The translations under genes and the position numbers were made by a program. 64,000 bases of DNA from Pyxidicoccus parkwaysis (GTDB lineage Bacteria > Myxococcota > Myxococcia > Myxococcales > Myxococcaceae), in assembly GCF_017301735.1 (NCBI RefSeq), contig NZ_CP071090.1:6872001-6936000 (forward strand), read 5' to 3'. This document shows, piece after piece, positions 13,414-22,867 of the stretch. Below the pieces are notes generated by a model, which had not been told where the DNA came from, ran no database searches, and saw nothing but the letters and a program-made list of their open reading frames with translations. Numbering within the stretch: position 1 is the first letter of the stretch; each line of letters starts with the position of its first letter.

Positions 13414-16400
13414 ATGAGCACCGAGAACGAGACTGAGGGCGGGAGCTTGGAGGGCATTGCCGTCATCGGCATGGGGGCGAGGCTTCCGGGCGCGAAGACG
13501 GTGGCCGAGTTCTGGAAGAACCTCTGCGGCGGCAAGGAGACCATCTCCTTCTTCACCGAGGAGGAGCTCATCGCGGAGGGCATCGACCCGGCGATTGTGC
13601 GCGCGCCCAACTACGTGAAGGCGGGCGGCGTGCTGGGTGACGCGGAGATGTTCGACGCGGCCTTCTTCGGCCTCAACCCGCGCGAGGCGGCGTTGATGGA
13701 CCCGCAGCACCGCGTCTTCCTGGAGTGCGCGTGGGAGGCCATGGAGGGCGCGGGCTACAGCCCCGAGCGCCAGCCCGGCCGCGTGGGCGTGTTCGGCGGC
13801 ATGAGCATGAACACGTACCTGCTCAACAACATCTACGCGCACCTGGCCCACGTCGCGTCGCTGGAGAGCCTCCAGGCCTCCATCGGCAACGACAAGGACA
13901 GCCTCACCACGGAAGTCGCGTACCGGCTCAACCTCAAGGGCCCGGCCGTCACCGTGCAGTCGTCCTCGTCCACCTCGCTCACCTGCATCCACTTCGCCTG
14001 CCAGAGCCTGCTGGCGTACGAGTGCGACGCGGCGCTCGCCGGTGGCGTGTCCATCCACTTCCCGGAGAAGGCGGGCTACCTCTACTACGAGGGTGGCACC
14101 ACGGCGCCGGACGGGCACTGCCACACCTTCGACGCCAAGGCCCAGGGCTTCGTCGCGGGCCACGGCGCGGCCGTCATCATGCTGAAGCGCCTGGAAGACG
14201 CGGTGCGCGACGGCGACACCATCTACGCGGTGGTGAAGGGCTCGGCGTGCAACAACGACGGCTCCAACAAGGTCAGCTACATGGCCCCCAGCGTGGACGG
14301 CCACGCGGAGGCGATTGCGCTCGCGCAGGCGGTGGCGGGCGTGACGCCGGACACCATCGGCTACGTGGAGGCGCACGGCACCGCCACGCAGGTGGGTGAC
14401 CCGATTGAAGTCGCCGCGCTGACGCAGGCCTTCCGCCAGGGCACCGACGCGAAGCAGTTCTGCGCGCTGGGCTCGGCGAAGACGAACCTGGGCCACCTGG
14501 ACTCCGCCGCGGGCGCGGTGGGCTTCATGAAGACGGCGCTGTCGCTGCACCACAAGAAGCTGGTGCCCCACCTCAACTACGACACGCCCAACCCGGCCAT
14601 CGACTTCGCCAACAGCCCCTTCGTGGTGAACACGAAGCTACGCGACTGGCCGGAGGGCCCCACGCCCCGCCGCGCGGGCGTCAGCTCGCTGGGCATGGGC
14701 GGCACCAACGCGCACGCCGTGCTGGAAGAGGCCCCGCCGCTGCCTCCCACGGACAAGCCCCGCCGCTCCGCGCAACTGCTGCTCCTGTCCGCGCGCACGG
14801 ATACGGCGTTGGAGCTGGCGACGGACCGGCTCGTCTCGCACCTGAAGGAGAACCCGGACGTGTCGCTGGCGGACGTGGCCTTCACGCTCCAGGTGGGCCG
14901 CAAGCGCTTCGGCAAGCGGCGCGCGCTGGTGTGCCGGTCGGTGGCGGACGCGGTGGAGGCGCTGGGCTCGCGTGAGCCGCAGCGCGTGCTCTCCGGCGCG
15001 TCGGACTCCTCGGGCCGGCCCGTGATGTTCCTCTTCTCCGGCCAGGGCTCGCAGTACGTGGACATGGGCCGGCAGCTCTACGAGACGGAAGCTGGCTTCC
15101 GCGCCGACGTGGACGCGTGCGCGGAGAAGTTGAAGCCGCACCTCGGCCTGGACTTGCGCACGGTGCTCTACCCGCCCGCGGGCCAGCAGGAGGCCGCGGC
15201 CGAGCGCCTGAAGCAGACGGCCCTCACGCAGCCCGCCCTCTTCGTCATCGAGTACGCGCTGGCACGCCGGTTCATGGCGTGGGGCGTGAAGCCGCGCGCC
15301 ATGCTGGGCCACAGCATTGGTGAGTACGTCGCCGCGCACCTCGCGGGCGTCTTCTCGCTGGACGACGCGCTGGCGCTGGTGGCCGCGCGCGGCCGGCTGA
15401 TGCAGGGCATGCCGGCGGGCACCATGCTCGCCGTGTCGCTGCCGGAGTCCGAGGTGTCGGGCCTGCTGCCGCCCACGCTGTCGGTGGCGGCGGTGAACAG
15501 CCCCAGCACTTGCGTGGTGGCGGGGCCTGCGGACGCGGTGGAGGCCTTCGCGGCGCAGCTCGCGTCGCGGAGCGTGCCCACCACGCGGCTGCACACGTCG
15601 CACGCGTTCCACTCGTCCATGATGGACCCCATCCTGGACGCCTTCCGTGAGGCGGTGCGCAAGGTGAAGCGCAACGCTCCGCAGGTGCCCTACCTGTCCA
15701 ACGTGACGGGGAAGTGGATTACCACCGACGAGGCCACCAGCCCCGACTACTGGGCGAAGCACCTGCGCGGCGCGGTGCGCTTCGCGGACGGCGTGGGCGA
15801 GCTGCTGAAGGACGCGGACGCCATCCTCCTCGAGGTGGGCCCGGGCAACACGCTGGCTACGCTGTCGCGCCAGCACCCGGCGAAGGGCACGCACCACGCC
15901 TTCGTCACCTCGCTGCGCCACCCGAAGGAGACCCACGCGGACGTGGACTTCTTCCTCAACGCCCTGGGCCGGCTGTGGCTCGCGGGCGTGGAGCCGGACT
16001 GGGATGCCTTCATCGACGGCGAGCGCCGCCGCCGCATCCCCCTGCCCACCGCGCCCTTCGAGCGCCAGAAGTTCTGGGTGGAGCCGAAGAAGGCCTCGCA
16101 CGCCCCGGCGGCCGCGGCTCCCGTGGAGGAGAGCGCGGACCAGAAGCAGGACGTTTCGCGCTGGTTCTACCTGCCGACGTGGAAGCGCACGCTGCCGCTC
16201 GCCTCGGGCGAGTGGGCGAAGACGAAGGCCTGCTGGTGGCTCTTCACGCCGGGCCCGGACGGGCTGGGCGCGCAGGTGGCGAAGCGGCTGGCCGACGTGG
16301 GCCAGGACGTCATCACCCTCACCCCGGGCCCGCGCACCGCGCAGGTGGCCGCGCGCCAGTGGACGGTGGACCCGAAGGACGCCGCGGGCTTCGTGTCGCT

Positions 16401-18120
16401 GCTGGAGACCCTCACCGCGCAGGGCCTCGCGCCGGACCGCATCCTCCACCTGTGGAGCGCGGAGCCGGAGCAGGCTTCCAGTGAGACGGCGCTCGACACG
16501 GCGCTGGAGAAGGGCTTCTCCGCCCTGCTCTTCCTGGCGCAGGCCCTGGGCCGTCAGGGCGGCGCGAAGCCGGTGTCGCTGGTGGCCGTCACGCACCGCA
16601 TGCAGGCGCTCGCGGATGAACTGCCCCGGCCGGAGTGGGCCACGGTGCTCGGCCCCTGCCGCGTGATTCCGCAGGAGTACCCGCACCTGTCCTGCCGCTC
16701 GGTGGACGTGGTGCTCCCGAAGTCGGGGAGCTGGCAGGAGGGCGCGCTGGCGGAGGCCCTGCTCGCCGAGTGCGCAGCCGCCTCGCGCGCGGAGGCCGCC
16801 GTTGCGTACCGCGGTGGTCAGCGCCACGTGCAGTCCTTCGAGCCCGTGCCGCGTCAGGCGGTGAAGCCGGAGTCCCTGCCGCTGCGCGAGGGCGGCGTGT
16901 ACCTGCTGCTCGGCGGCTTCGGCACGCTGGGCACCGCGCACGCGAAGGCGCTGGCGACCAAGGTGAAGGCGAAGCTGGTGCTGGCCAGCCGCACCGCGCT
17001 GCCGGAGCGCTCCGGCTGGGACGCATGGCTCGCCTCGCACGGTGAGGCGGACGCGGTCAGCCGCCGCATCCAGAAGGTGCGCGCGCTGGAGGCGCAGGGC
17101 TCCGAGGTTCATGTAGTAGCCGCGGATGTCGCGGACCGCGCGCAGCTCAAGGCGGCCGTGGACGCGGCCGTGTCGCGCTTCGGCACGCTGAATGGCGTGG
17201 TGTACGCGGCGGGCGACGTGGACCCGGCGCTCTTCCGCGCCATTCCGGACACGCGCCCCGAGGACGTGCGCAACCACTTCCGCAGCCGCATCCAGGGCCT
17301 CTACGCGCTGGAGGAGGCGCTAGCGGGCCGCGCGCTGGACTTCGTTCATCTCGCCTCGTCGCTGGCGGCGGTGCTGGGCGGACTGGGGCTGGCCTCGTAC
17401 ACGGCGGCCACGGGCTTCATGGATGCCTTCGCCGCGAAGCACACGCAGGAGTCCCCGGTGCCGTGGACGAGCGTGGGCTGGGACGCGTGGCGCTTCGAGG
17501 AGGGCTCGGCCTCTCCGCTGGCCTCGGCCACGCCGTTCGGCGCGCTGGCCATCTCCGCGGACGAGGGCGCGCAGGCCTTCGAGCACCTGCTCGCGCTGGG
17601 CCCGGTGGGCCACGTGGCGGTGTCCACCAGCTCCCTCTCCGCCCGCGCCGCTCGCTGGACGCGGCCGGAGCAGGAGCAGAAGGCGGAGAAGGCCCAGGGC
17701 GCGCTGGTGCAGCAGGACGCCGGGGCCGAGGACCGCACCCCGCGTCCCACGCTGCAGAACCCGTACGTGGCGCCGCGCGACGAGCTGGAGGAGTCGATTG
17801 CGCGCCTGTGGGAGGGCACGCTGGGCATCGCCCAGGTGGGCGTGCACGACAGCTTCTTCGAGCTGGGTGGCAACTCGCTGGTGGGCGTGAAGCTCATCGC
17901 TCGCGTGCGCGAGAAGTTCGGCGTCTCCATCCCGGCCGTCGCCCTCTACGAGGGCCCGACGGTGCACGCGCTGGCGAAGCTCATCAAGGCCGCCACCGTG
18001 CCGCCCGACGCGGCGCCCTCCGAGGAAGAGGACTCCAACATGGACCGGGGCGCGCGCCGCCGCGCCCGCCGCGCCCGCCGGAGTGAGTCCTCCGAGGATG
18101 CATCCGAAGACGAGACCTGA
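13414..18120 (+). CDS. Type I PKS module: KS(Ser)-AT-KR-ACP
   Basis: 1568 residues from ATG 13414. KS about 10-435 has both catalytic histidines (VEAHGTAT and NLGHLDSAAG), but the active-site Cys is replaced by Ser185: the region reads QSSSSTSL where the other two KS domains read TACSTSL or SACSTSL. AT about 535-855 has GHSIGE (Ser634) and HAFH (730-733), indicating malonyl-CoA. KR about 1150-1420 has an intact GGFGTLG nucleotide site, Ser and Tyr1329, but the usual Lys is Arg (FRSRIQG) and the Asn four residues after Tyr is Thr1333. ACP about 1450-1530 has LGGNSL (Ser1488). No DH, ER or MT is present. The tail is Arg-rich then acidic (ESSEDASEDET), probably for docking. Normal extension activity is doubtful. 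Confidence 0.9.
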   Translation: MSTENETEGGSLEGIAVIGMGARLPGAKTVAEFWKNLCGGKETISFFTEEELIAEGIDPAIVRAPNYVKAGGVLGDAEMFDAAFFGLNPREAALMDPQHRVFLECAWEAMEGAGYSPERQPGRVGVFGGMSMNTYLLNNIYAHLAHVASLESLQASIGNDKDSLTTEVAYRLNLKGPAVTVQSSSSTSLTCIHFACQSLLAYECDAALAGGVSIHFPEKAGYLYYEGGTTAPDGHCHTFDAKAQGFVAGHGAAVIMLKRLEDAVRDGDTIYAVVKGSACNNDGSNKVSYMAPSVDGHAEAIALAQAVAGVTPDTIGYVEAHGTATQVGDPIEVAALTQAFRQGTDAKQFCALGSAKTNLGHLDSAAGAVGFMKTALSLHHKKLVPHLNYDTPNPAIDFANSPFVVNTKLRDWPEGPTPRRAGVSSLGMGGTNAHAVLEEAPPLPPTDKPRRSAQLLLLSARTDTALELATDRLVSHLKENPDVSLADVAFTLQVGRKRFGKRRALVCRSVADAVEALGSREPQRVLSGASDSSGRPVMFLFSGQGSQYVDMGRQLYETEAGFRADVDACAEKLKPHLGLDLRTVLYPPAGQQEAAAERLKQTALTQPALFVIEYALARRFMAWGVKPRAMLGHSIGEYVAAHLAGVFSLDDALALVAARGRLMQGMPAGTMLAVSLPESEVSGLLPPTLSVAAVNSPSTCVVAGPADAVEAFAAQLASRSVPTTRLHTSHAFHSSMMDPILDAFREAVRKVKRNAPQVPYLSNVTGKWITTDEATSPDYWAKHLRGAVRFADGVGELLKDADAILLEVGPGNTLATLSRQHPAKGTHHAFVTSLRHPKETHADVDFFLNALGRLWLAGVEPDWDAFIDGERRRRIPLPTAPFERQKFWVEPKKASHAPAAAAPVEESADQKQDVSRWFYLPTWKRTLPLASGEWAKTKACWWLFTPGPDGLGAQVAKRLADVGQDVITLTPGPRTAQVAARQWTVDPKDAAGFVSLLETLTAQGLAPDRILHLWSAEPEQASSETALDTALEKGFSALLFLAQALGRQGGAKPVSLVAVTHRMQALADELPRPEWATVLGPCRVIPQEYPHLSCRSVDVVLPKSGSWQEGALAEALLAECAAASRAEAAVAYRGGQRHVQSFEPVPRQAVKPESLPLREGGVYLLLGGFGTLGTAHAKALATKVKAKLVLASRTALPERSGWDAWLASHGEADAVSRRIQKVRALEAQGSEVHVVAADVADRAQLKAAVDAAVSRFGTLNGVVYAAGDVDPALFRAIPDTRPEDVRNHFRSRIQGLYALEEALAGRALDFVHLASSLAAVLGGLGLASYTAATGFMDAFAAKHTQESPVPWTSVGWDAWRFEEGSASPLASATPFGALAISADEGAQAFEHLLALGPVGHVAVSTSSLSARAARWTRPEQEQKAEKAQGALVQQDAGAEDRTPRPTLQNPYVAPRDELEESIARLWEGTLGIAQVGVHDSFFELGGNSLVGVKLIARVREKFGVSIPAVALYEGPTVHALAKLIKAATVPPDAAPSEEEDSNMDRGARRRARRARRSESSEDASEDET

Positions 18121-18164
18121 GCCGTAGCAACCCGACGGACCCTCTTTCCGAAAAGTCAGTACCC

Positions 18165-21100
18165 ATGCCTACCGACATCGCCGCCGACGAGCAGGACATC
18201 GCCATCATCGGCATGACGGGGCGCTTCCCCGGAGCGCCCGACCTCGACGCCTTCTGGCAGAACCTGCGCAACGGCGTGGAGTCCATCCGCGCCGTACCGG
18301 ACGCGGAGCTGGAAGCGCTGGGCGTGGACGCGTCCCTGCGCAAGGACGCGTCGTGGGTGAAGGCGTCCGCAGCGCTGGAGGGCATGGAGCTCTTCGACGC
18401 GGGCTTCTTCGGCTACACGCCCCGCGAGGCGGAGCTGATGGACCCGCAGCACCGCGTCTTCCTGGAGTGCTGCTGGGAGGCGCTGGAGCGCGCGGGCTAC
18501 GCGCCGGAGGGCTACAAGGGCGCCATCGGCGTCTTCGGCGGCGCGCCGACGAACACGTACCTCTTGCACAACCTGGTGCCCAACGCGGACCAACTCAGCA
18601 TGCTGGACCAGGTGCAAATCGACGTCGCCAACGGCGCCGACTTCCTGAACACCCGCGTCGCGTACAAGTTCAACCTGCGCGGGCCCAGCTACTCCATCTC
18701 CAGCGCATGCTCCACGTCACTGGTGGCCACGCACGTCGCCGTGCAGAGCCTCCTCAATGAGGAGTGTGACATCGCCCTGGCCGGCGGCGTGTCCGTGCAC
18801 GTGAAGCACCCCGAGGGCTACCGCTACCTGCCCGGCGGAATCGTCTCTCCGGACGGGCACTGCCGTGCCTTCGACGCGAAGGCGGACGGCACCGTGTTCG
18901 GCAGCGGCGCGGGCGTGGTGGTGCTCAAGCGGCTGAAGGATGCGCTGGAGGATGGCGACTTCATCCACGCCGTCATCAAGGGCAGTGCCATCAACAACGA
19001 CGGCTCGGTGAAGGTGGGCTACACCGCGCCGAGCGTCGAGGGGCAAGCCGCCGTCATCAGCGAGGCCCTGGGCGCCGCGGGCGTGGAGCCGGAGAGCATC
19101 GGCTACGTGGAGGCGCACGGCACGGGCACGAAGATGGGCGACCCCATCGAGGTGCGCGCGCTCACCAAGGCCTTCCGTCCCCGCAAGGCCGCCGCGTCTC
19201 CGGTGGCTACAGCCACACGCAAGATTCCCATCGGCTCGGTGAAGTCGAACATCGGTCACCTCGCGAATGCGGCCGGCGTGTCCAGCCTCATCAAGGCGGT
19301 GATGTCACTGGAGCACCGCGAGTTGGTGCCCAGCCTCCACGTCGAGCAGCCCAGCCCGGAAATCGACTTCGACAACACGCCCTTCTACGTCAACGCGAAG
19401 CTGGAGCCGTGGCCCGCGAACCCCAAGCATCCGCGCCGCGCGGGTGTCAGCTCGTTCGGCGTGGGCGGCACCAACGCGCACGTCGTCATCCAGGAAGCCC
19501 CTGCCCTGCCTCCTTCCGGCCCGTCGCGGAAGGCGCAGGTGCTGATGCTGTCGGCCCGCTCGGCCACCGCGCTGGATGCGGCGACGCAGCGGCTGGTAAA
19601 GCACCTGCGCGCGCATCCCGAGCAGTCGCTCGCGGACGTGGCGTACACGCTCCAGGTGGGTCGCCAGCCCATGTCACACCGCCGCGTGCTGGTGTGCACG
19701 GACCGCGACGACGCGCTCACGGCGCTCGAAGCGGAGGGCACGCCGCGCTGCCTGACGGACGCACCGCAGGTGCAGGACCGGCCGGTGGCGTTCCTTTTCC
19801 CCGGCCAGGGCTCGCAGTACGTGGGCATGGCGCGCGGGCTGTATGACGCGGAGCCCGTGTTCCGCGAGCACCTGGACACCTGCGCGACGCACCTGCTCCC
19901 GCACCTGGGGCTCGACTTGCGCACGCTGCTGTACCCGGACGCGGCGGGCGTCGAGGAGGCGGCGAAGAAGCTGGGCCAGACGGCCTTCACGCAGCCCGCG
20001 CTGTTCGCGGTGGAGTACGCGCTCGCGCGGCTGTGGATGTCCTGGGGCGTGAAGCCGCAGGCCATGCTGGGGCACAGCGTGGGCGAGTACGTCGCCGCGT
20101 GCCTCGCCGGTGTCTTCGAATTGAAGGACGCGCTCGCGCTGGTGGCGAAGCGCGGACAGCTCATGCAGTCGCTGCCCGCGGGCTCCATGCTGAGCGTGCA
20201 GCTCCCCGAGGACGAGCTGCGCCCGCACCTCACGCCGGAGCTGTCGCTGGCCGCCGTCAACGGGCCGCGCCTCACGGTGGTGGCGGGTCCTTCCGAGTCC
20301 ATCGCCGCGCTCCAGGCGAAGCTGGAGCCCATGGGCATCGGCGTGTCGAAGCTGCACACGTCGCACGCGTTCCACTCGGCGATGATGGACCCCATCCTCC
20401 CGGCCTTCACGGAGGCGGTGCGCGCGGTGAAGCGCAACCCGCCGAAGCTCCAGTTCCTGTCCAACGTGACGGGCGCGTGGATTGAGCCCGCGCAGGCCAC
20501 GGACCCGGCGTACTGGGCACAGCACCTGCGGCAGGCGGTGCGCTTCGACGCGGGCCTGCGCGTGCTCGCGCAGAAGCCGCAGCTCGCGCTGCTGGAGGTG
20601 GGCCCGGGCACGACGCTGACCTCGCTCGCGAGGCAGCAGCCCGGCGCCGAGACGCGAGTGGCCCTCGCCTGCACGCGGCACCCGCGCGAGACGAACGCCG
20701 ACGACGTGACGGTGCTCGTCACCGCGCTGGGCAAGCTGTGGCTCAACGGCGTCCACCCGGACTGGGCGGGCTTCACGAAGAAGGAGCAGCGCCGCCGGCT
20801 GCCGCTGCCCACCTACCCCTTCGAGCGGCAGCGCTACTGGATTGATGCGCGTCCCGGCACCGGCCTGAATGCCGCGCGTCCGGCTGCTTCGACGGCCACC
20901 ACCGCTTCGCCCGAGAAGAAGACCGACGCGTCCGACTGGTACTACGTGCCCTCGTGGAAGCGCGCGCCGCTGCCGCGCACGGCGGAGGCCGCTGGCCCCG
21001 CGACGGGCGTGCGGAGCTGGCTGGTGTTCGCGGATGCCTCGGGCGTCGGGGACGCGCTCGTCGACAGGCTGACGCGCGCGGGCCATGCCGTGGCGCGCGT

Positions 21101-22814
21101 CGTTCCCGGCACGGGCTTCGCACACCTGAACGACGGCAGCTTCACGGTGGACCCGAAGCGGCGCGAGGACTACGTCGCGTTGCTGGACGCGCTCGCCCAA
21201 CAGGGCCATGCCGTCGGCGGTGTCGTGCACCTCTGGGGCATCCACGCGGCCAACGTGCTGCGCGAGGTGGTGCTGGACACGGGCCTGCACAGCCTCCTGT
21301 CGCTCGCGCAGGCCACGGGCGCAAAGGGCCAGACGGAGCCGCAGCCGTGGTTCGTGGTGGCCAGCGGCGCCACCAACGTGGAGCGCGCGGACACGCTGGT
21401 GCCCGAATTGGCGGCGATGCTCGGCCCCTGCCGGGTGATTCCGCAGGAGTACCCGCACCTCACCTGCCGGTTGGTGGACGTGACTGCTCCGGGCCGGAGC
21501 AAGGACGCCGCCACCCTCGCGGACCAGCTGCTGTCGGAGCTTTTCAGGGGCGCGGCCGAGCCGGTAGTGGCCTGGCGCGGGCGTCAGCGCTGGGTGCAGA
21601 CCTTCGAGCCGGTGCGCCTGCACGAGGACGCCGCGTCCAGCCAGCCGCTGCGGATTCAGGGCACGTACCTCATCACCGACGGCCTGGAGGGCCCGGGCCA
21701 CGTGCTGGCCCTGGACCTCGCGAAGTCCTTCCAGGCGCGCCTCGCGCTGGTGGAGGGCCCGGGCTTCCCCGCTCGCGAGGAGTGGGCACAGTGGCTCGCC
21801 ACGCACGAGCCGACGGATGCCACGCGCCGCAAGGTGGAGGCCGCGCAGGCGCTGGAGTCCGCCGGAGCCACGGTGCTGGTGGTTGGCGTGGACGCGACGG
21901 ACGCGGCCCAGCTCCAGGGCGCGGTGGCTCGCACCACCGAGCGCTTCGGCCGCATCGACGGCGTCATCCACGCGGCGAGCGGGCTGCGCGGCGCCATGTT
22001 CGGCACCATCCAGGACCTCGGCCCCGAGCAGCGCGCCGCGCACTTCGAGCCCGGCGTGAATGGCCTCCGGGCCCTGGCCGCCGCGCTGCCTTCGGACGGA
22101 CTCGACTTCGTGCTGCTGATGTCGTCGCTGTCCTCGGTGCTGGGAGGCCTGGGACAGGTGGCGAACGCGGCGGCCAGCGCCTTCATGGACGCCTTCGCGG
22201 AGGCCCGCACCGACACGGGCACCGTGCCCTGGCACAGCGTGGGCTGGGATGCGTGGAAGCTGGACGAGTCCGCCGCGCTGGGGGCGCTCGCGAAGTTCGC
22301 GCTCACGCCCGCCGAGGGCGTGGACGCCACGCGCCGCATCCTCGCTGGCACGTCGGGCGGGCCCATCGCCGTGTGTACGGCGGACCTCGCGTCGCGGCGC
22401 CGGCAGTCGGCGCGGTCCTCTTCGCAGACGCAGGCCTCCGCCACGCCCGGTGGACGCAAGGCGCACCCGCGCCCCGCGCTGTCCACGGCGTACGTGGCGC
22501 CGCGAAATGATTTGGAGCGCACACTCGCCACGGTGCTCCAGGGCGTACTGGGCATCGACCCGTTGGGCATCGACGACAACTTCTTCGAGCTGGGCGCGGA
22601 CTCGCTCCTCGCGGTGCAGGCCTCCGCCCAGCTCCGGCAGGCCCTCCAGGTGGAGGTACCGGCCGCCACCCTGTACCAGCGCCCCACGGCGCGCTCGCTC
22701 GCGGAACTGTTGGGCGAGGGCGACGCGGCGGCCCGCGAGCGCGCGGAGAAGCTGGCGAAGCGCAAGGAAGAAATGAGCCGCCGCAATCAGTGGCTCCACC
22801 GCAGGCAGCGATAG
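18165..22814 (+). CDS. Type I PKS module: KS-AT-KR(degenerate)-ACP
   Basis: 1549 residues from ATG 18165, 44 bp after the previous stop. KS about 8-440 is canonical: SACSTSL with Cys182, VEAHGTGT and NIGHLANAAG. AT about 540-860 has GHSVGE (Ser638) and HAFH (734-737), so malonyl-CoA is expected. The KR-like region about 1160-1425 is broken: the nucleotide loop reads TDGLEGPG (Asp1172, Glu1175) instead of TGGxGxxG, the catalytic Tyr is Asn1334, the following Asn is Ser1338, and the Lys is Gly (FEPGVNG). It should leave a beta-ketone, with the domain kept for structure. ACP about 1440-1515 has LGADSL (Ser about 1480). The C-terminal tail (KLAKRKEEMSRRNQ) is a basic helix, likely for docking. 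The next PKS starts 53 bp later. Confidence 0.9.
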   Translation: MPTDIAADEQDIAIIGMTGRFPGAPDLDAFWQNLRNGVESIRAVPDAELEALGVDASLRKDASWVKASAALEGMELFDAGFFGYTPREAELMDPQHRVFLECCWEALERAGYAPEGYKGAIGVFGGAPTNTYLLHNLVPNADQLSMLDQVQIDVANGADFLNTRVAYKFNLRGPSYSISSACSTSLVATHVAVQSLLNEECDIALAGGVSVHVKHPEGYRYLPGGIVSPDGHCRAFDAKADGTVFGSGAGVVVLKRLKDALEDGDFIHAVIKGSAINNDGSVKVGYTAPSVEGQAAVISEALGAAGVEPESIGYVEAHGTGTKMGDPIEVRALTKAFRPRKAAASPVATATRKIPIGSVKSNIGHLANAAGVSSLIKAVMSLEHRELVPSLHVEQPSPEIDFDNTPFYVNAKLEPWPANPKHPRRAGVSSFGVGGTNAHVVIQEAPALPPSGPSRKAQVLMLSARSATALDAATQRLVKHLRAHPEQSLADVAYTLQVGRQPMSHRRVLVCTDRDDALTALEAEGTPRCLTDAPQVQDRPVAFLFPGQGSQYVGMARGLYDAEPVFREHLDTCATHLLPHLGLDLRTLLYPDAAGVEEAAKKLGQTAFTQPALFAVEYALARLWMSWGVKPQAMLGHSVGEYVAACLAGVFELKDALALVAKRGQLMQSLPAGSMLSVQLPEDELRPHLTPELSLAAVNGPRLTVVAGPSESIAALQAKLEPMGIGVSKLHTSHAFHSAMMDPILPAFTEAVRAVKRNPPKLQFLSNVTGAWIEPAQATDPAYWAQHLRQAVRFDAGLRVLAQKPQLALLEVGPGTTLTSLARQQPGAETRVALACTRHPRETNADDVTVLVTALGKLWLNGVHPDWAGFTKKEQRRRLPLPTYPFERQRYWIDARPGTGLNAARPAASTATTASPEKKTDASDWYYVPSWKRAPLPRTAEAAGPATGVRSWLVFADASGVGDALVDRLTRAGHAVARVVPGTGFAHLNDGSFTVDPKRREDYVALLDALAQQGHAVGGVVHLWGIHAANVLREVVLDTGLHSLLSLAQATGAKGQTEPQPWFVVASGATNVERADTLVPELAAMLGPCRVIPQEYPHLTCRLVDVTAPGRSKDAATLADQLLSELFRGAAEPVVAWRGRQRWVQTFEPVRLHEDAASSQPLRIQGTYLITDGLEGPGHVLALDLAKSFQARLALVEGPGFPAREEWAQWLATHEPTDATRRKVEAAQALESAGATVLVVGVDATDAAQLQGAVARTTERFGRIDGVIHAASGLRGAMFGTIQDLGPEQRAAHFEPGVNGLRALAAALPSDGLDFVLLMSSLSSVLGGLGQVANAAASAFMDAFAEARTDTGTVPWHSVGWDAWKLDESAALGALAKFALTPAEGVDATRRILAGTSGGPIAVCTADLASRRRQSARSSSQTQASATPGGRKAHPRPALSTAYVAPRNDLERTLATVLQGVLGIDPLGIDDNFFELGADSLLAVQASAQLRQALQVEVPAATLYQRPTARSLAELLGEGDAAARERAEKLAKRKEEMSRRNQWLHRRQR

Positions 22815-22867
22815 CAGCGCGAGCGCGAGCACGCGCGCATCGCCCACACCCCCCGAAAGAAATCACC

